From contig CALXTR010000009.1 in NCBI GenBank assembly GCA_944391475.1, positions 1 through 62,904 of the forward strand: a DNA stretch of 62,904 nt, given 5' to 3'. Shown here in pieces: positions 17,048-27,168 of this stretch. The notes below the pieces were generated by a model, which was not told the origin of the DNA, ran no database searches, and worked only from the letters and a program-made list of their open reading frames with translations. The position numbers were made by a program, and so were the translations under genes. Position 1 is the stretch's first letter, and each line of letters starts with the position of its first letter. Source of the stretch: an uncultured Alphaproteobacteria bacterium. GTDB taxonomy: Bacteria; Pseudomonadota; Alphaproteobacteria; RF32; CAG-239.

Positions 17048-18499
17048 TTAGCCCACAGCCCCTTCCAGACTGATGTTGATAAGCTTGGCCGCCTCAATGG
17101 CAAATTCCATCGGCAGTTGCTGCATTACTTCCTTGCAAAATCCGTTTACAATCAGGCTCACCGCCTCTTCTTGGCTGATGCCACGTTGCATACAGTAGAA
17201 CAACTGTTCATCGCTGATTTTAGAAGTGGTGGCTTCATGTTCGATTCGGGCTGATTTGTTGCGGTTTTCAATGTAAGGCACTGTGTGTGAGCCGCAAGTC
17301 GAGCCAATGAGCAAACTGTCGCATTGCGAGTAGTTGCGGGCATTGGCGGCATTAGGCGAAACTCGTACCAAGCCGCGATAAGTCTGATTAGAACGTCCGG
17401 CCGAAATTCCTTTAGAGATAATTTTGGAACGAGTGTTTTTGCCGATATGAATCATTTTGGTGCCGGTATCTGCTTGCTGATAGTTGTTGGTCAGCGCCAC
17501 CGAGTAAAATTCACCCACCGAGTTGTTGCCTTGGAGCACGCAAGAAGGATACTTCCAGGTCACAGCTGAGCCGGTTTCCACTTGTGTCCACGAAATTTTG
17601 GCATTGTCACCGCGGCAGGCTGCACGCTTGGTAACAAAGTTATATACGCCGCCTTTGCCGTCTTTATCGCCGGGATACCAGTTTTGCACAGTTGAGTATT
17701 TGACTTCGGCATTTTTATTAACCACAATCTCCACAATCGCGGCATGTAGTTGATTCTCATCGCGTTGTGGAGCGGTGCAGCCTTCCAGATAACTGACATA
17801 ACTTTCGTCATCGGCAATAATCAAGGTGCGTTCAAATTGTCCGGTGTTTTGCGCGTTGATTCGAAAGTAGGTTGAAAGTTCCATCGGACAGCGGATTCCC
17901 TTAGGGATATATACAAACGAGCCGTCCGTAAAGACCGCCGAGTTAAGACAAGCAAAAAAATTGTCGGTATAAGGTACGACACTACCGAGATACTGCTGGA
18001 CCAATTCGGGATATTGTTTAACTGCTTCCGAAATCGAGCAAAAGATAATCCCTTGCTCGGCCAAACGAGCCCGATAGGTGGTTGCCACCGACACGCTGTC
18101 AAACACCGCATCAACCGCGACTACTCCGGCCAAAACTTCCTGCTCTTTGAGCGGAATGCCGAGTTTGCTATATGTTTTAAGCAGCTCAGGGTCAACCTCA
18201 TCAAGACTTTTGGGTGCTGAAACTTTTTGTTTGGGCGCAGCATAGTAGAACAGGTCTTGATAATCAATCTTATCATATTGGAGTTTGGCCCAAGTTGGTT
18301 CCGTCATGGTCTGCCAAAATTCAAAGGCTTTGAGGCGCCAGTTAAGCAGCCACTTCGGTTCATTTTTCTTACGCGAGATTAAACGGATAATATCCGCGTT
18401 TAAGCCTTTAGGTACAGTTTCAGCCTCAATCTCGGTTACAAAACCATATTTATATTTATCGCCGCTTTCATCAAGAACTGGCGGTTTTTGTTTATCCAT
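17048..18499 (-). CDS. sufB: Fe-S cluster assembly scaffold SufB
   Basis: 483 aa, the normal length. Conserved blocks are [15 protein letters not shown] at the start, [52 protein letters not shown], and a C-terminal [19 protein letters not shown]. SufB forms the SufBC2D scaffold and receives sulfur from SufS/SufE. Here it stands alone on the minus strand, about 13 kb from sufC-D-S-E, although they normally share an operon. No Rrf2/IscR gene is adjacent. Confidence 0.95.
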   Translation of the reverse strand: MDKQKPPVLDESGDKYKYGFVTEIEAETVPKGLNADIIRLISRKKNEPKWLLNWRLKAFEFWQTMTEPTWAKLQYDKIDYQDLFYYAAPKQKVSAPKSLDEVDPELLKTYSKLGIPLKEQEVLAGVVAVDAVFDSVSVATTYRARLAEQGIIFCSISEAVKQYPELVQQYLGSVVPYTDNFFACLNSAVFTDGSFVYIPKGIRCPMELSTYFRINAQNTGQFERTLIIADDESYVSYLEGCTAPQRDENQLHAAIVEIVVNKNAEVKYSTVQNWYPGDKDGKGGVYNFVTKRAACRGDNAKISWTQVETGSAVTWKYPSCVLQGNNSVGEFYSVALTNNYQQADTGTKMIHIGKNTRSKIISKGISAGRSNQTYRGLVRVSPNAANARNYSQCDSLLIGSTCGSHTVPYIENRNKSARIEHEATTSKISDEQLFYCMQRGISQEEAVSLIVNGFCKEVMQQLPMEFAIEAAKLINISLEGAVG

Positions 18500-18601
18500 T
18501 CTTACCTTGCCTTATCTTAAAATATTTACCCTGAGCATAAGCTTTTTTTATAAAAGAGCAAGCCTTTTATAACTGTAAATAAAAATTAACCATCTTGTGG
18601 T

Positions 18602-19561
18602 ATGGCTGATAATATGAAGAAAATGTACATTTTGACATTTCTGGTAATGTTGATAGGCGGCTGTTCGTATGATTCCGGACGTATCCGCTTGTTTAACTAT
18701 AACTTTTGGGGCGGCGATACTCCGAGCAGTGTTACCGTTCAAAAAGGCGATACTCTATATAGCATTTCCAAGCGTTATAATGTCCCGATGCGTGAGATGA
18801 TTGAGGTCAACAGCCTGCGTCCGCCCTATACTTTGAGCATTGGGCGAGTGCTAAGATTGCCGGCAGCACGCTATCATGTGGTTCAAAAAGGCGATACTCT
18901 ATATAGTATTTCTAGGCGTTATAATGTTGACATTACCTCTTTGAGCCGGAGCAATCGGATTGCTGCGCCCTATACCCTGAGCGTGGGCCAAAGATTGGTC
19001 TTACCCGGCAGTGTGGTCGAAAACACCAGTGAAATTGCTTATTCTGCACCCAAGAAAACCACTGCCCAAAGCACAAGTTCCAAGAGCTGGAGCTCAAGTA
19101 AGAGCACTAAGAAAAGCACGAGTGTAAAAAAGAGTAGCTCTTCTAAAAAATATGCCTCAACTTATACTCCGCCGCCCGTCAAGCGCAAATCCAAATTTGT
19201 ATGGCCGGTTAGAGGCCCGATAGTTTCTCCCTTTGGCAGTATCGGTAAGGGGCGTAACAATGATGGTATCAATATCAAAGCCGCACGAGGAACGGCAGTA
19301 AAGGCGGCAGACAGCGGCACGGTTGCCTATGCCGGAAATGAGCTGAAAGGATTTGGTAATCTGATTTTGATAAAACACTATGATGGCTGGATAACGGCTT
19401 ATGCTCATAACGACAAACTCTTGGTCAAAAAAGGCCAGAAGGTTGCTCGCGGTGAAAAAATAGCCACGGTCGGAACCACCGGCGGTGTCAACACTCCGCA
19501 ACTCCATTTTGAAACCCGTCGTGGCAAAAAAGCGGTCAATCCTAAAAGTTATTTGCCGTAA
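18602..19561 (+). CDS. LysM-M23 (NlpD/EnvC-like) lipoprotein
   Basis: 319 aa. The lipoprotein signal ends in LIGGC. Two LysM repeats follow (VQKGDTLYSISKRYNV at about residue 45 and VQKGDTLYSISRRYNV at about 98), then a Ser/Lys-rich linker, then an M23/LytM domain from about residue 200. The zinc site looks incomplete: the first ligand motif is NNDGINI where active enzymes have HxGxD, although AHND and LHFE remain. This suggests a non-catalytic activator of cell-wall amidases, as NlpD and EnvC are. The start may be the ATG at 18602 or 18614; neither has a clear ribosome binding site. Confidence 0.85.
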   Translation: MADNMKKMYILTFLVMLIGGCSYDSGRIRLFNYNFWGGDTPSSVTVQKGDTLYSISKRYNVPMREMIEVNSLRPPYTLSIGRVLRLPAARYHVVQKGDTLYSISRRYNVDITSLSRSNRIAAPYTLSVGQRLVLPGSVVENTSEIAYSAPKKTTAQSTSSKSWSSSKSTKKSTSVKKSSSSKKYASTYTPPPVKRKSKFVWPVRGPIVSPFGSIGKGRNNDGINIKAARGTAVKAADSGTVAYAGNELKGFGNLILIKHYDGWITAYAHNDKLLVKKGQKVARGEKIATVGTTGGVNTPQLHFETRRGKKAVNPKSYLP

Positions 19562-19673
19562 GTGTTCAGATAAAGTCTGTACATAAAATTTACATAAATC
19601 ACAAAAAAATCTTGTGATGTCGCTTTTTTTGCCCTATATAAAAGGAAACAGTAAAAATAAATAGGAGAATAAG

Positions 19674-20036
19674 ATGTTTATTAGTGAAGCTTGGGCACAA
19701 ACTGCCGGCACTGCGGCTCAGAACGGTTCTATTTCCGGTGTTCTGATTCAATTAGGGCTGATTTTTGTGATTTTCTATTTTCTGCTGATTCGTCCGCAAC
19801 AAAAGAAAATCAAACAGCACGAAGCTTTGTTGGCCGCAATCAAAAAAGGCGACAAGATTTTGACCGGCGGTGGTGTATATGCCAAAGTTCTCAAAGCCGA
19901 TGATCCGCTCAATTTGACTGTTGAATTGGCGCCAAATGTAGTGGTAGAGGTAAATCGTGCCACTGTCCGCGATGTAATCACCCCCGAGGTTGAGGCTGCG
20001 GCTGCCGAGCTCAGAAAACAATCTAAAAAGAAATAA
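19674..20036 (+). CDS. yajC: Sec translocon accessory subunit YajC
   Basis: 120 aa. One membrane helix (residues 20-40) is followed by the family motif YFLLIRPQQKKIKQHEALLA and GDKILTGGGVYAKV. AGGAG precedes the ATG. It is the first gene of yajC-secD-secF and 14 bases before secD, the classical arrangement. Confidence 0.95.
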   Translation: MFISEAWAQTAGTAAQNGSISGVLIQLGLIFVIFYFLLIRPQQKKIKQHEALLAAIKKGDKILTGGGVYAKVLKADDPLNLTVELAPNVVVEVNRATVRDVITPEVEAAAAELRKQSKKK

Positions 20037-20050
20037 TCAGGGACAATCAA

Positions 20051-21592
20051 ATGTATAAACTATCACGTTCAAGAGTTATCATAATTCTTGCCATCTGCCT
20101 GATTGGTATATTTTTTGCGATTCCCAATCTGGTTCCCAACAAAGCGGCTCTGCCTTCTTGGTGGCAGCCGGTTAACTTAGGTCTGGACTTGCAAGGCGGT
20201 TCTAACCTGCTTTTGGAAGTCAAAATGGATGAAGTCTTAAAAGAGCGCATGGGGCTCATTGAAGATGAAATCCGCCAAACCTTGCGTGAAAATAAGATTC
20301 GCTATACCAACTTGCGTGCCGGAGATACTTCGGTTCAGGTCAAAATTGATAATCTGAATTCTCGCAATAAGGCTGCCGGTTTGTTCCGCAAGCTCAGCAA
20401 TGACTATGAAGTTAGCGAAAACGACGGCGTTTTGAGTGTGGGCTATACCGAAACTGCCTTAAAACAACTCAAGCTGCAGGTGGTTGACCAGTCTATTGAG
20501 ATTGTCCGTCGCCGTATTGATGCTTTGGGCACCAAAGAACCGGTTATCCAACGCCAAGGCGAAGACCGCATTGTGGTGCAGTTGCCTGGCTTGCAAAATC
20601 CGGAAGAAGTTAAAGAGTTGTTGGGTAAAACCGCTAAGATGAGTTTCCACTTGGTCGACAGCAATTCTACCGCCATGGATGCCCGCCGCGGCAAACTTTC
20701 CGGCACTTCTCGTCTGGTTAAAGGTGTTGAAGGTGAAACTTATGTCATCTTCCGCAAACCGATTATCAGCGGTGAGCATTTGAAGAATGCCAATGTTCAG
20801 TTCCAAGAAGGTCAGCCGGTTGTGGGCTTTGAGTTTGATACTGCCGGCGGCAAAAAGTTTGGCGAAACCACCAAAAACAATATTGGTGAAAGATTAGCCA
20901 TTGTGTTGGATAATGAGGTTATCTCTGCTCCGACCATCCAAACCGCTATTTTGGGCGGCAGTGGTGTAATTACCGGAAACTTTACAACTAAGACCGCTAA
21001 TGATTTGGCTGTGTTGCTAAAATCAGGTGCTTTGCCTGCGCCATTAGAAGTGTTGGAAGAAAGAACCGTCGGCGCTGGCTTGGGTGCTGACTCGATTCGC
21101 GAAGGAGTAATCGCCAGTATCATTGGTCTGATTGCCGTGGTTGCCTTTATCATTGCGGCCTATGGCCTATTTGGTGTTTTCACTACCATCGCAGTGTTTA
21201 CCAACTTGTTCTTACTCTTAGGCGCACTGAGCTTTATCGGTGCTACGTTGACCTTGCCGGGCATTGCCGGTATTATCTTAACTATTGGTATGGCCGTTGA
21301 TGCCAATGTGCTGATTTTTGAGCGCATGAGAGAAGAAGTCAAATCCGGACGCTCCCCGCGTGATGCTGCCGATGCTGGATTTACCGAAGCCTGGAACACC
21401 ATTGTTGACTCCAACCTCACCACTTTGGTTGCCGCTTTTGTGTTGTTCTATTTTGGTACCGGTCCGGTGAGAGGATTCGCAGTTACCTTGTCGATAGGTA
21501 TTGCTACCTCAATGTTCACTTCCGTTACGGTCACTCGGTTGATTATTGCTTCTTGGTTGACCAAAAACAAACCGACCCGGCTCCCGATTTAA
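20051..21592 (+). CDS. secD: Protein translocase subunit SecD
   Basis: 513 aa, short as in many alphaproteobacteria. The N-terminal membrane helix is followed by GLDLQGGSNLLLEV, the large P1 periplasmic domain, and then five membrane helices with GMAVDANVLIFERMREE. With SecF it forms the RND-type complex that uses the proton gradient to pull proteins out of SecYEG. Confidence 0.96.
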   Translation: MYKLSRSRVIIILAICLIGIFFAIPNLVPNKAALPSWWQPVNLGLDLQGGSNLLLEVKMDEVLKERMGLIEDEIRQTLRENKIRYTNLRAGDTSVQVKIDNLNSRNKAAGLFRKLSNDYEVSENDGVLSVGYTETALKQLKLQVVDQSIEIVRRRIDALGTKEPVIQRQGEDRIVVQLPGLQNPEEVKELLGKTAKMSFHLVDSNSTAMDARRGKLSGTSRLVKGVEGETYVIFRKPIISGEHLKNANVQFQEGQPVVGFEFDTAGGKKFGETTKNNIGERLAIVLDNEVISAPTIQTAILGGSGVITGNFTTKTANDLAVLLKSGALPAPLEVLEERTVGAGLGADSIREGVIASIIGLIAVVAFIIAAYGLFGVFTTIAVFTNLFLLLGALSFIGATLTLPGIAGIILTIGMAVDANVLIFERMREEVKSGRSPRDAADAGFTEAWNTIVDSNLTTLVAAFVLFYFGTGPVRGFAVTLSIGIATSMFTSVTVTRLIIASWLTKNKPTRLPI

Positions 21593-21610
21593 GTATAAGG
21601 AATAAGTAAG

Positions 21611-22549
21611 ATGAAACTTTTTAAATGGATTACCAAAGATACCAACATCAACTTTTTGGGTGCCGAAAAGCTGACCTATGGAATTTCGATTGTTGCGTTT
21701 GTGCTGTCGATACTAGTCATCAGCTTCAAAGGCTTTAATTATGGTATTGATTTTGCCGGCGGTATCTTAATGGAAATTAAGAGCGAAAACCAAATTGACT
21801 TAGATGAGTTGCGCAACAAACTCAACTCAGTTGATGTGGGTGAAATCAATCTCCAAACTATTGGCGATACCGGTACCGAGGTAATGATTCGCGCTGAGGC
21901 TGACAACCTTGATGAGCGAGCTCAAATGGCTGCGGTTAATAAGATTAAGCAGATTTTAGGCGAGGGGATTGACTATCGTAAAGTTGAGTTAGTTGGTCCG
22001 CAAGTCGGCGATGAACTCAAAATTGCCGGAGCTATTGCCTCAGTAATTGCGATATTAGCGATTGCAGCTTATATTTGGGTTCGTTTTGAGTGGCAGTTTG
22101 CTTTTGGTGCACTGATTGGTCTGTTCCATGATATCATCATCACCTTGGGCTTACTTTCGGCTTTTGGTATGGACTTTAGTTTAACTACCATTGCTGCCAT
22201 TTTGACTTTGGCTGGTTACTCGGTTAACGATACGGTTGTGACCTATGACCGCATTCGCGAAAACTTGCGCAAGTTCACTCGCATGCCGCAAAGAGATTTG
22301 CTCAACAAGAGTATCAATGACATTTTCTCTCGTACCTTGCTGACCGGTTGCACCACTTTGCTCGCCGCTATTGCACTGTTTATCTTTGGCGGTGATACCT
22401 TGCGTAGTTTTTCTTTCACCATTGTGTTTGGGGTTATTGTTGGTACCTATTCTTCCATTTATGTATCAACCGTTATCCTGACCTGGTTTGATTTGCGCAA
22501 GACCATTGAGGAACAAAAAAACATCAACCCGTTTGGCAATATTGACTAA
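21611..22549 (+). CDS. secF: Protein translocase subunit SecF
   Basis: 312 aa. FNYGIDFAGGILMEI near the N-terminus, GPQVGDELKIAGA, and GYSVNDTVVTYDRIRENLR are diagnostic. Six membrane helices. It lies 18 bases after secD and is followed by a strong terminator, so yajC-secD-secF form one operon. Confidence 0.96.
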   Translation: MKLFKWITKDTNINFLGAEKLTYGISIVAFVLSILVISFKGFNYGIDFAGGILMEIKSENQIDLDELRNKLNSVDVGEINLQTIGDTGTEVMIRAEADNLDERAQMAAVNKIKQILGEGIDYRKVELVGPQVGDELKIAGAIASVIAILAIAAYIWVRFEWQFAFGALIGLFHDIIITLGLLSAFGMDFSLTTIAAILTLAGYSVNDTVVTYDRIRENLRKFTRMPQRDLLNKSINDIFSRTLLTGCTTLLAAIALFIFGGDTLRSFSFTIVFGVIVGTYSSIYVSTVILTWFDLRKTIEEQKNINPFGNID

Positions 22550-22571
22550 ACCGGTTGTTTAAGCAGTTTTT

Positions 22572-22608
22572 AACCACACCTATATAAGACTATAGGTGTG
22601 GTTTTTTT
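22572..22608 (+). terminator. Terminator of yajC-secDF
   Basis: AACCACACCTATA and TATAGGTGTGGTT form a perfect 13-bp stem followed by seven T residues. Confidence 0.92.
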
Positions 22609-22706
22609 GTGATATGCACCAAAAACTATTGCCAAACGCCAAAAAATATGCTAACAAAAAACTAATTGGAAAGCCGGCATTGCTGGTAATTCTGATAATC
22701 TGAACC

Positions 22707-23090
22707 ATGGATTTTGTTATGATAATTGATGGTAATAATAAAAAGCAACGAAGCATTTTAACCAACAAATGCTTCTACCAAACAACGGCCCAGATTATGC
22801 GTGACTTTGAAAGCAAAGGTTACGCCAACTCCGCTGACGAAACTGCCAAAGTTATCACTGCCTATCATGATATAGTCAAGAAACGTACCAAAAACAATTT
22901 CAATGCCGATTACAACGCGGCCTTCCAGCGGATAGACAAAGCCATCGACAGTCTGGCCAATAAGGTTTTTTATGACTACGACAAGAAAAAACACGATGAG
23001 GCTTATCGTTCGTTTGAGGAGTTTGACTATGTTGGCGCTATTGTTAATCGCCAACTTACCAAAACCAGCCTGTCATCAAGCCAGTCATAA
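22707..23090 (+). CDS. Hypothetical protein, 127 aa
   Basis: Soluble, Lys/Asp/Tyr-rich helical protein without signal peptide or known motif. There is no evident ribosome binding site for the ATG at 22707 or for the alternative ATG at 22719. It stands alone between the secDF terminator and gpsA. Function unknown. Confidence 0.5.
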   Translation: MDFVMIIDGNNKKQRSILTNKCFYQTTAQIMRDFESKGYANSADETAKVITAYHDIVKKRTKNNFNADYNAAFQRIDKAIDSLANKVFYDYDKKKHDEAYRSFEEFDYVGAIVNRQLTKTSLSSSQS

Positions 23091-23184
23091 TTAGCCTTTT
23101 GTGCATTTTTGCAGCAAGACAATTGCCAAATCGCAATAATTTGGTAATAATGTGTTCATTACAAAATATATCAAAGGAACGACT

Positions 23185-24168
23185 ATGGACTCAATTTCAT
23201 TAATCGGCTGCGGCCGTTGGGGAACATTCTTGGGCTGGTATGCCGGCAATTATTGCGGTTTTGAACGCGTGGATATGTATGATATCCCAACATCTCCCAA
23301 TTTTATCGAGCTCAAAGAAACCCGAAAAAACGCTTACCTGAGCTTGTCAGATAATATGGTCATGCACGAAGATGTGGCAGAAGTTTTAGGCAATGAGATA
23401 ATCATTGTTTCCATTGGCTGTCAGCATTTACGCTCACTGGCCAAACAGTTAAACGGCTATAATCTCAACGGCAAGACTTTCCTTTTGGCCATGAAGGGAC
23501 TAGAAGAACCTAGCGCCAAAACTTTGGAACAAGTGTTTAAGGAAGAAATCAAACAAGATATCCATGTCGGTATTTTGGCTGGCCCCGGTCATGTCCAAGA
23601 TTATATGAAGGGTGTGCCTTCTTGCGCGGTGATTGATAGCTATGAACAAGAAACCAAAGATAGATTGATAAAACGTCTCTCCAGCGAACTGATTCGTTTT
23701 TATTACGGAACCGATATGATTGGTAACCAAATCGGTGCCGCTTTGAAAAATGTTATTGGTATTGCCGCCGGAATCTTAGATGGTCTTGAGTGGTATGGTT
23801 TGAAAGGCGCATTGATGGCGCGTGCTCCCATTGAGGTTGGGCGTTTCATTAAGCACTTTGGCGGCAACCCGCAAAATGCTTATGGTCTGGCGCATTTGGG
23901 CGACTATGAAGCCACATTGTTCTCACCCCATAGCCACAACCGTCGTTTTGGTGAGATGTTGGCTAAAGGCGAAAACTTTGGCAAATTAGCCGAAGGTGTT
24001 GCCACCTTAAAGGCGGTGAAATTGATTGCCGATGAAAAAGGAATAGATATGCCGATTTCGCAAGCCTTGTATAAGGTGGTTTACGAAAAGGCCGATATCA
24101 AAGAAACTCTCAAATCCATGTTTGAGCGCGGATTAAAGAAAGAATTTGATAACGATACCATCTGCTAA
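23185..24168 (+). CDS. gpsA: NAD(P)-dependent glycerol-3-phosphate dehydrogenase, divergent
   Basis: 327 aa from the ATG at 23185 with AAAGGAA upstream. The Rossmann motif is ISLIGCGRWGTFLG. KGLEEPSAKTLEQVF, the catalytic-region ALKNVIGIAAGILDG and SHNRRFGEML match GpsA. It reduces dihydroxyacetone phosphate to sn-glycerol-3-phosphate, the phospholipid backbone. The GPGHVQDYMKG segment differs from the common GPSFAxEVxxG, so this is a divergent branch. Confidence 0.85.
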   Translation: MDSISLIGCGRWGTFLGWYAGNYCGFERVDMYDIPTSPNFIELKETRKNAYLSLSDNMVMHEDVAEVLGNEIIIVSIGCQHLRSLAKQLNGYNLNGKTFLLAMKGLEEPSAKTLEQVFKEEIKQDIHVGILAGPGHVQDYMKGVPSCAVIDSYEQETKDRLIKRLSSELIRFYYGTDMIGNQIGAALKNVIGIAAGILDGLEWYGLKGALMARAPIEVGRFIKHFGGNPQNAYGLAHLGDYEATLFSPHSHNRRFGEMLAKGENFGKLAEGVATLKAVKLIADEKGIDMPISQALYKVVYEKADIKETLKSMFERGLKKEFDNDTIC

Positions 24169-24177
24169 TGATAAATT

Positions 24178-24206
24178 AAAGCCTCCTAATCGGAGGCTTT
24201 TTCTTT
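24178..24206. terminator. Bidirectional terminator of gpsA and murI
   Basis: AAAGCCTCC and GGAGGCTTT form the stem with T residues after. It overlaps the last codons of murI, which converges with gpsA. Confidence 0.88.
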
Positions 24207-24974
24207 GATGACAATCCCTGGAAACAAACGTTGAGCCACGGCGGCAGATTGCTCGTTTATGAGGCTGACTTCAAATTGATAGTTATGGTTGCAGGTGTGC
24301 TGGCTGGCAATTTCCGGGTGGCGGGTAAGATAGTCTTGAAGTTTGGCCCCCATCAGCTCATCTTGAGAGATAATTTTGACATTGGGGAGTAGGCGGCGAA
24401 AATAGTTTTTGACCAGCGGATAGTGCGTGCAACCCAAAATCAGCGAGTCCACGTGCCCAACAGGTTGAGCATATTCTTGGCAGATTTCATCAGCAAGCTC
24501 GAAGCGATTATTTTCAATCATCGGGACCAACTTTGGCGTGGCTAACTCCAAGATTTTAAGATTAGGATTGAGCTTAAGGAGTTCGGTCTGATAGATGTGT
24601 GAATGAACGGTGGCAGGTGTTGCAATCACCCCGATATTTCCCGCGCCGTTAAATACGGCTTCTTCCACGGTTGGAATAACCACCCCCAAGACTTTGATAT
24701 CAGGAGCATAAGCCGGAATAAAACGTTGCTGAATATATCGCAATGCAATTGAAGTTGCGGTGTTGCAGGCAATGATAATCAGTTTGCAGTCTTGAGCGAT
24801 AAGATGCTTAACTGCCGCCAATGTGTAGCTAAGAATTTGTCCGGAAGTTTTTTCGCCATATGGCAAATTTTTGGTATCGCCATAATAGCAATAGTCAAAC
24901 TCAGGCATGGTTTGGATAAATGCCTTAGTGATAACCAGCCCGCCGAGCCCAGAATCAAATACCCCGATTTTCAT
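24186..24974 (-). CDS. murI: Glutamate racemase MurI
   Basis: 262 aa. The motifs FDSGLGGLVI, both catalytic cysteines (ACNTATS and LGCTHYPL) and GVVIPTVEEA are present. It makes D-glutamate for peptidoglycan. GGAG precedes the start. The stop lies inside the terminator shared with gpsA. Confidence 0.95.
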   Translation of the reverse strand: MKIGVFDSGLGGLVITKAFIQTMPEFDYCYYGDTKNLPYGEKTSGQILSYTLAAVKHLIAQDCKLIIIACNTATSIALRYIQQRFIPAYAPDIKVLGVVIPTVEEAVFNGAGNIGVIATPATVHSHIYQTELLKLNPNLKILELATPKLVPMIENNRFELADEICQEYAQPVGHVDSLILGCTHYPLVKNYFRRLLPNVKIISQDELMGAKLQDYLTRHPEIASQHTCNHNYQFEVSLINEQSAAVAQRLFPGIVIKEKASD

Positions 24975-25040
24975 AATTTCTCCTTTGCCGGCATGATATG
25001 GCTAAGAACTTAAAATTTTGATAATGATATAAAAGGTTAC

Positions 25041-25066
25041 AAAAAAAGCCTACTCTAAGGTAGGCT
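25041..25066 (-). terminator. Terminator of tRNA-Val
   Basis: AGCCTAC and GTAGGCT form the stem with a T-run after on the minus strand. Confidence 0.8.
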
Positions 25067-25072
25067 AAGAAT

Positions 25073-25147
<75 letters not shown>

Positions 25148-25315
25148 ATCATCAAAACAACGTGTCATTTATATAGACTTTTTTTGCACTTGGCAAGCAT
25201 TTTTTTAAGATATATGCGCCATTCAAATTCTATTTGTAAAAAAACATTGCATTTTGTCCAAGAATCTGCTAATACGCAACTCTAACTAATTTATTACTAA
25301 TTTAATTTTATCATT

Positions 25316-27055
25316 ATGGACTATGTAATTTTAACCGTCGTAATGACGGCAGTTTTTGCGATTGTAAGTTTTAATAAACATGGCAAATCCGTATGCGCGA
25401 TTGGTAGTTCTGTTGCGTTTATACTGTTGCTGATGTATAACATTAGCTTTTTGCCGGTACTTAACTTGAGCTCCTTCCCGGATGTTTGGGTTGAGTTTAT
25501 GGTGGTCTCATTTTTTGGCTTTGTGACGTATTTACTGCCATACAGTGAGTCATTTAATAAAGCTCCCAAAGCTTTTGTTGCCTTACGAACTGTGCCATTT
25601 ATTGCCAGTCTTATAGTGTTACTTGCTATGTGGGGACAATGCTTCCATTTTTATCAAGCCGACAAGTTTTGTAATATGCTCAAGGTAGATACCGTTAGCC
25701 TTGATCAGTTCAATCATGATTTGTTCCCGACTTCGGTAAAAAAGATGATTTGCATTGATGCCGAAATGGCACGCAAAGCCGCTGAAGATTTGCTTGATAC
25801 CGACCCCGGCCTTGGCTCTCGCGTCAAAGTAGGTGAAATGACCATGCAGGCCATAAATGGTAGCTTTACTATTGATGGTGGCAAAAAGCTTACTTTCGAA
25901 GATGGTGTCATTTGGGTTGGTCCGCTTGAACATAAATCATTTTTCAAGTGGATTAGCAACGATGTAACCCCGGGCTATGTGATTGTTGATGCGACAGATG
26001 CCAATATGACCCGACGTTATATTGTCACTGAGGTCAATGGTCAAAAGCTTTCTTTGAAATATTTGGAAAGCGCGTGCTTGTGGGAAGACATTGAGTTTCA
26101 TATCAAAATGAATGGTTATACCGATAAAGGTTTGAACGACCACCGTTTTGAGATTGATAACTCCGGCCGACCTTATTGGGTTTTATCGGCTTATGAACCA
26201 ACCATTGGTTTGACCGCCAAAGATTCCAAAGGTGCGATAATCGTAGATGCTCAAACCGGCGAACTTCAGGCTTATAGCATTGAAGAAGCGCCCGAGTGGA
26301 TTGATCGTATCCAGCCGGAACACTTTGTGTTTGACCAGATTACCTGGTGGGGTGAATATCAGCTTGGATGGTGGAACTCACTGTGGAAACAGCTCAACGT
26401 TCAGTGCCCGACCCCGGGTATGACTTTGGTCTACTCTAAAGGCAAAAGCTATTGGTTCACCGGAATCCAGTCTTCTGGCAGCAGCGAGAGTACCAGCGGT
26501 TTTATGTTGGTTGACACCCGCGATAAAACGGCTCGCTACTATAAGATGATTGGCGTAAGTGAGCAAGAGGCAACCCGTATTGCCGATGATATTCCTTTTG
26601 CCCGCACGGCTGGCTATCATGCCATCAAACCGGTGCAGTACAATTTGCGAGGTGTGCCCTCACATTTTATGGTCTATAAGGGAAGTTCGGGCAATGCCAC
26701 AGGCTATGCTTTTGTGAGTGTCGCCAATCGTTCGGTCTTTGGTGCCGGCAGTACTCCCGAAGCCGCTGAGCAGGAGTACTTGAAACGAATGTCGGTAAGC
26801 GGATTAATTAGCCATGAGGACGATGCAGTCGAAACCGTAAGCGGAGTTTATACAATTCGGGATATTACTCTGGTTGGTGAGACTTTTTATCTGTTGTTAA
26901 ACGAGGTGCCGGGCTGCGAATTTTCTGCTGCCAATGGTGTCTCTCATGACCTCAAATGGTCAAAGAAACAAGATAAGGTGCACATCACTTACGGTAAAGG
27001 CGAAAATAAATATATTCCGATTTCCGAATATAAAAATTTGAGCCTCAATTATTAA
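25316..27055 (+). CDS. Large membrane-anchored protein, unknown function
   Basis: 579 aa. Four hydrophobic helices in the first 110 residues (about 3-20, 28-48, 60-80, 90-108) anchor a soluble domain of about 460 residues. That domain holds repeated units of the type GAIIVDAQTGELQAYSIEEA and GFMLVDTRDKTARYYKM, which resemble PepSY-like or conserved repeat folds, and AFVSVANRSVFGAGSTPEAA. No enzyme motif is clear. The ATG follows TTTATCATT with no ribosome binding site, like the gene at 159. Whether the domain faces the cytoplasm or the periplasm is not decided. Confidence 0.7.
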   Translation: MDYVILTVVMTAVFAIVSFNKHGKSVCAIGSSVAFILLLMYNISFLPVLNLSSFPDVWVEFMVVSFFGFVTYLLPYSESFNKAPKAFVALRTVPFIASLIVLLAMWGQCFHFYQADKFCNMLKVDTVSLDQFNHDLFPTSVKKMICIDAEMARKAAEDLLDTDPGLGSRVKVGEMTMQAINGSFTIDGGKKLTFEDGVIWVGPLEHKSFFKWISNDVTPGYVIVDATDANMTRRYIVTEVNGQKLSLKYLESACLWEDIEFHIKMNGYTDKGLNDHRFEIDNSGRPYWVLSAYEPTIGLTAKDSKGAIIVDAQTGELQAYSIEEAPEWIDRIQPEHFVFDQITWWGEYQLGWWNSLWKQLNVQCPTPGMTLVYSKGKSYWFTGIQSSGSSESTSGFMLVDTRDKTARYYKMIGVSEQEATRIADDIPFARTAGYHAIKPVQYNLRGVPSHFMVYKGSSGNATGYAFVSVANRSVFGAGSTPEAAEQEYLKRMSVSGLISHEDDAVETVSGVYTIRDITLVGETFYLLLNEVPGCEFSAANGVSHDLKWSKKQDKVHITYGKGENKYIPISEYKNLSLNY

Positions 27056-27072
27056 GAAAAAAACTTTTTTTG

Positions 27073-27103
27073 CCCCGGTAGCTATGTCTACTGGGGTTTT
27101 TTT
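27073..27103 (+). terminator. Rho-independent terminator
   Basis: CCCCGGTAG and CTACTGGGG form a 9-bp stem (one G:T) followed by seven T residues. Confidence 0.9.
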
Positions 27104-27168
27104 ATGGATATTATTAAAAATTTAACAATTATTAGCTATAATCATAACCTGCAATTAAGGAGAAGAAA

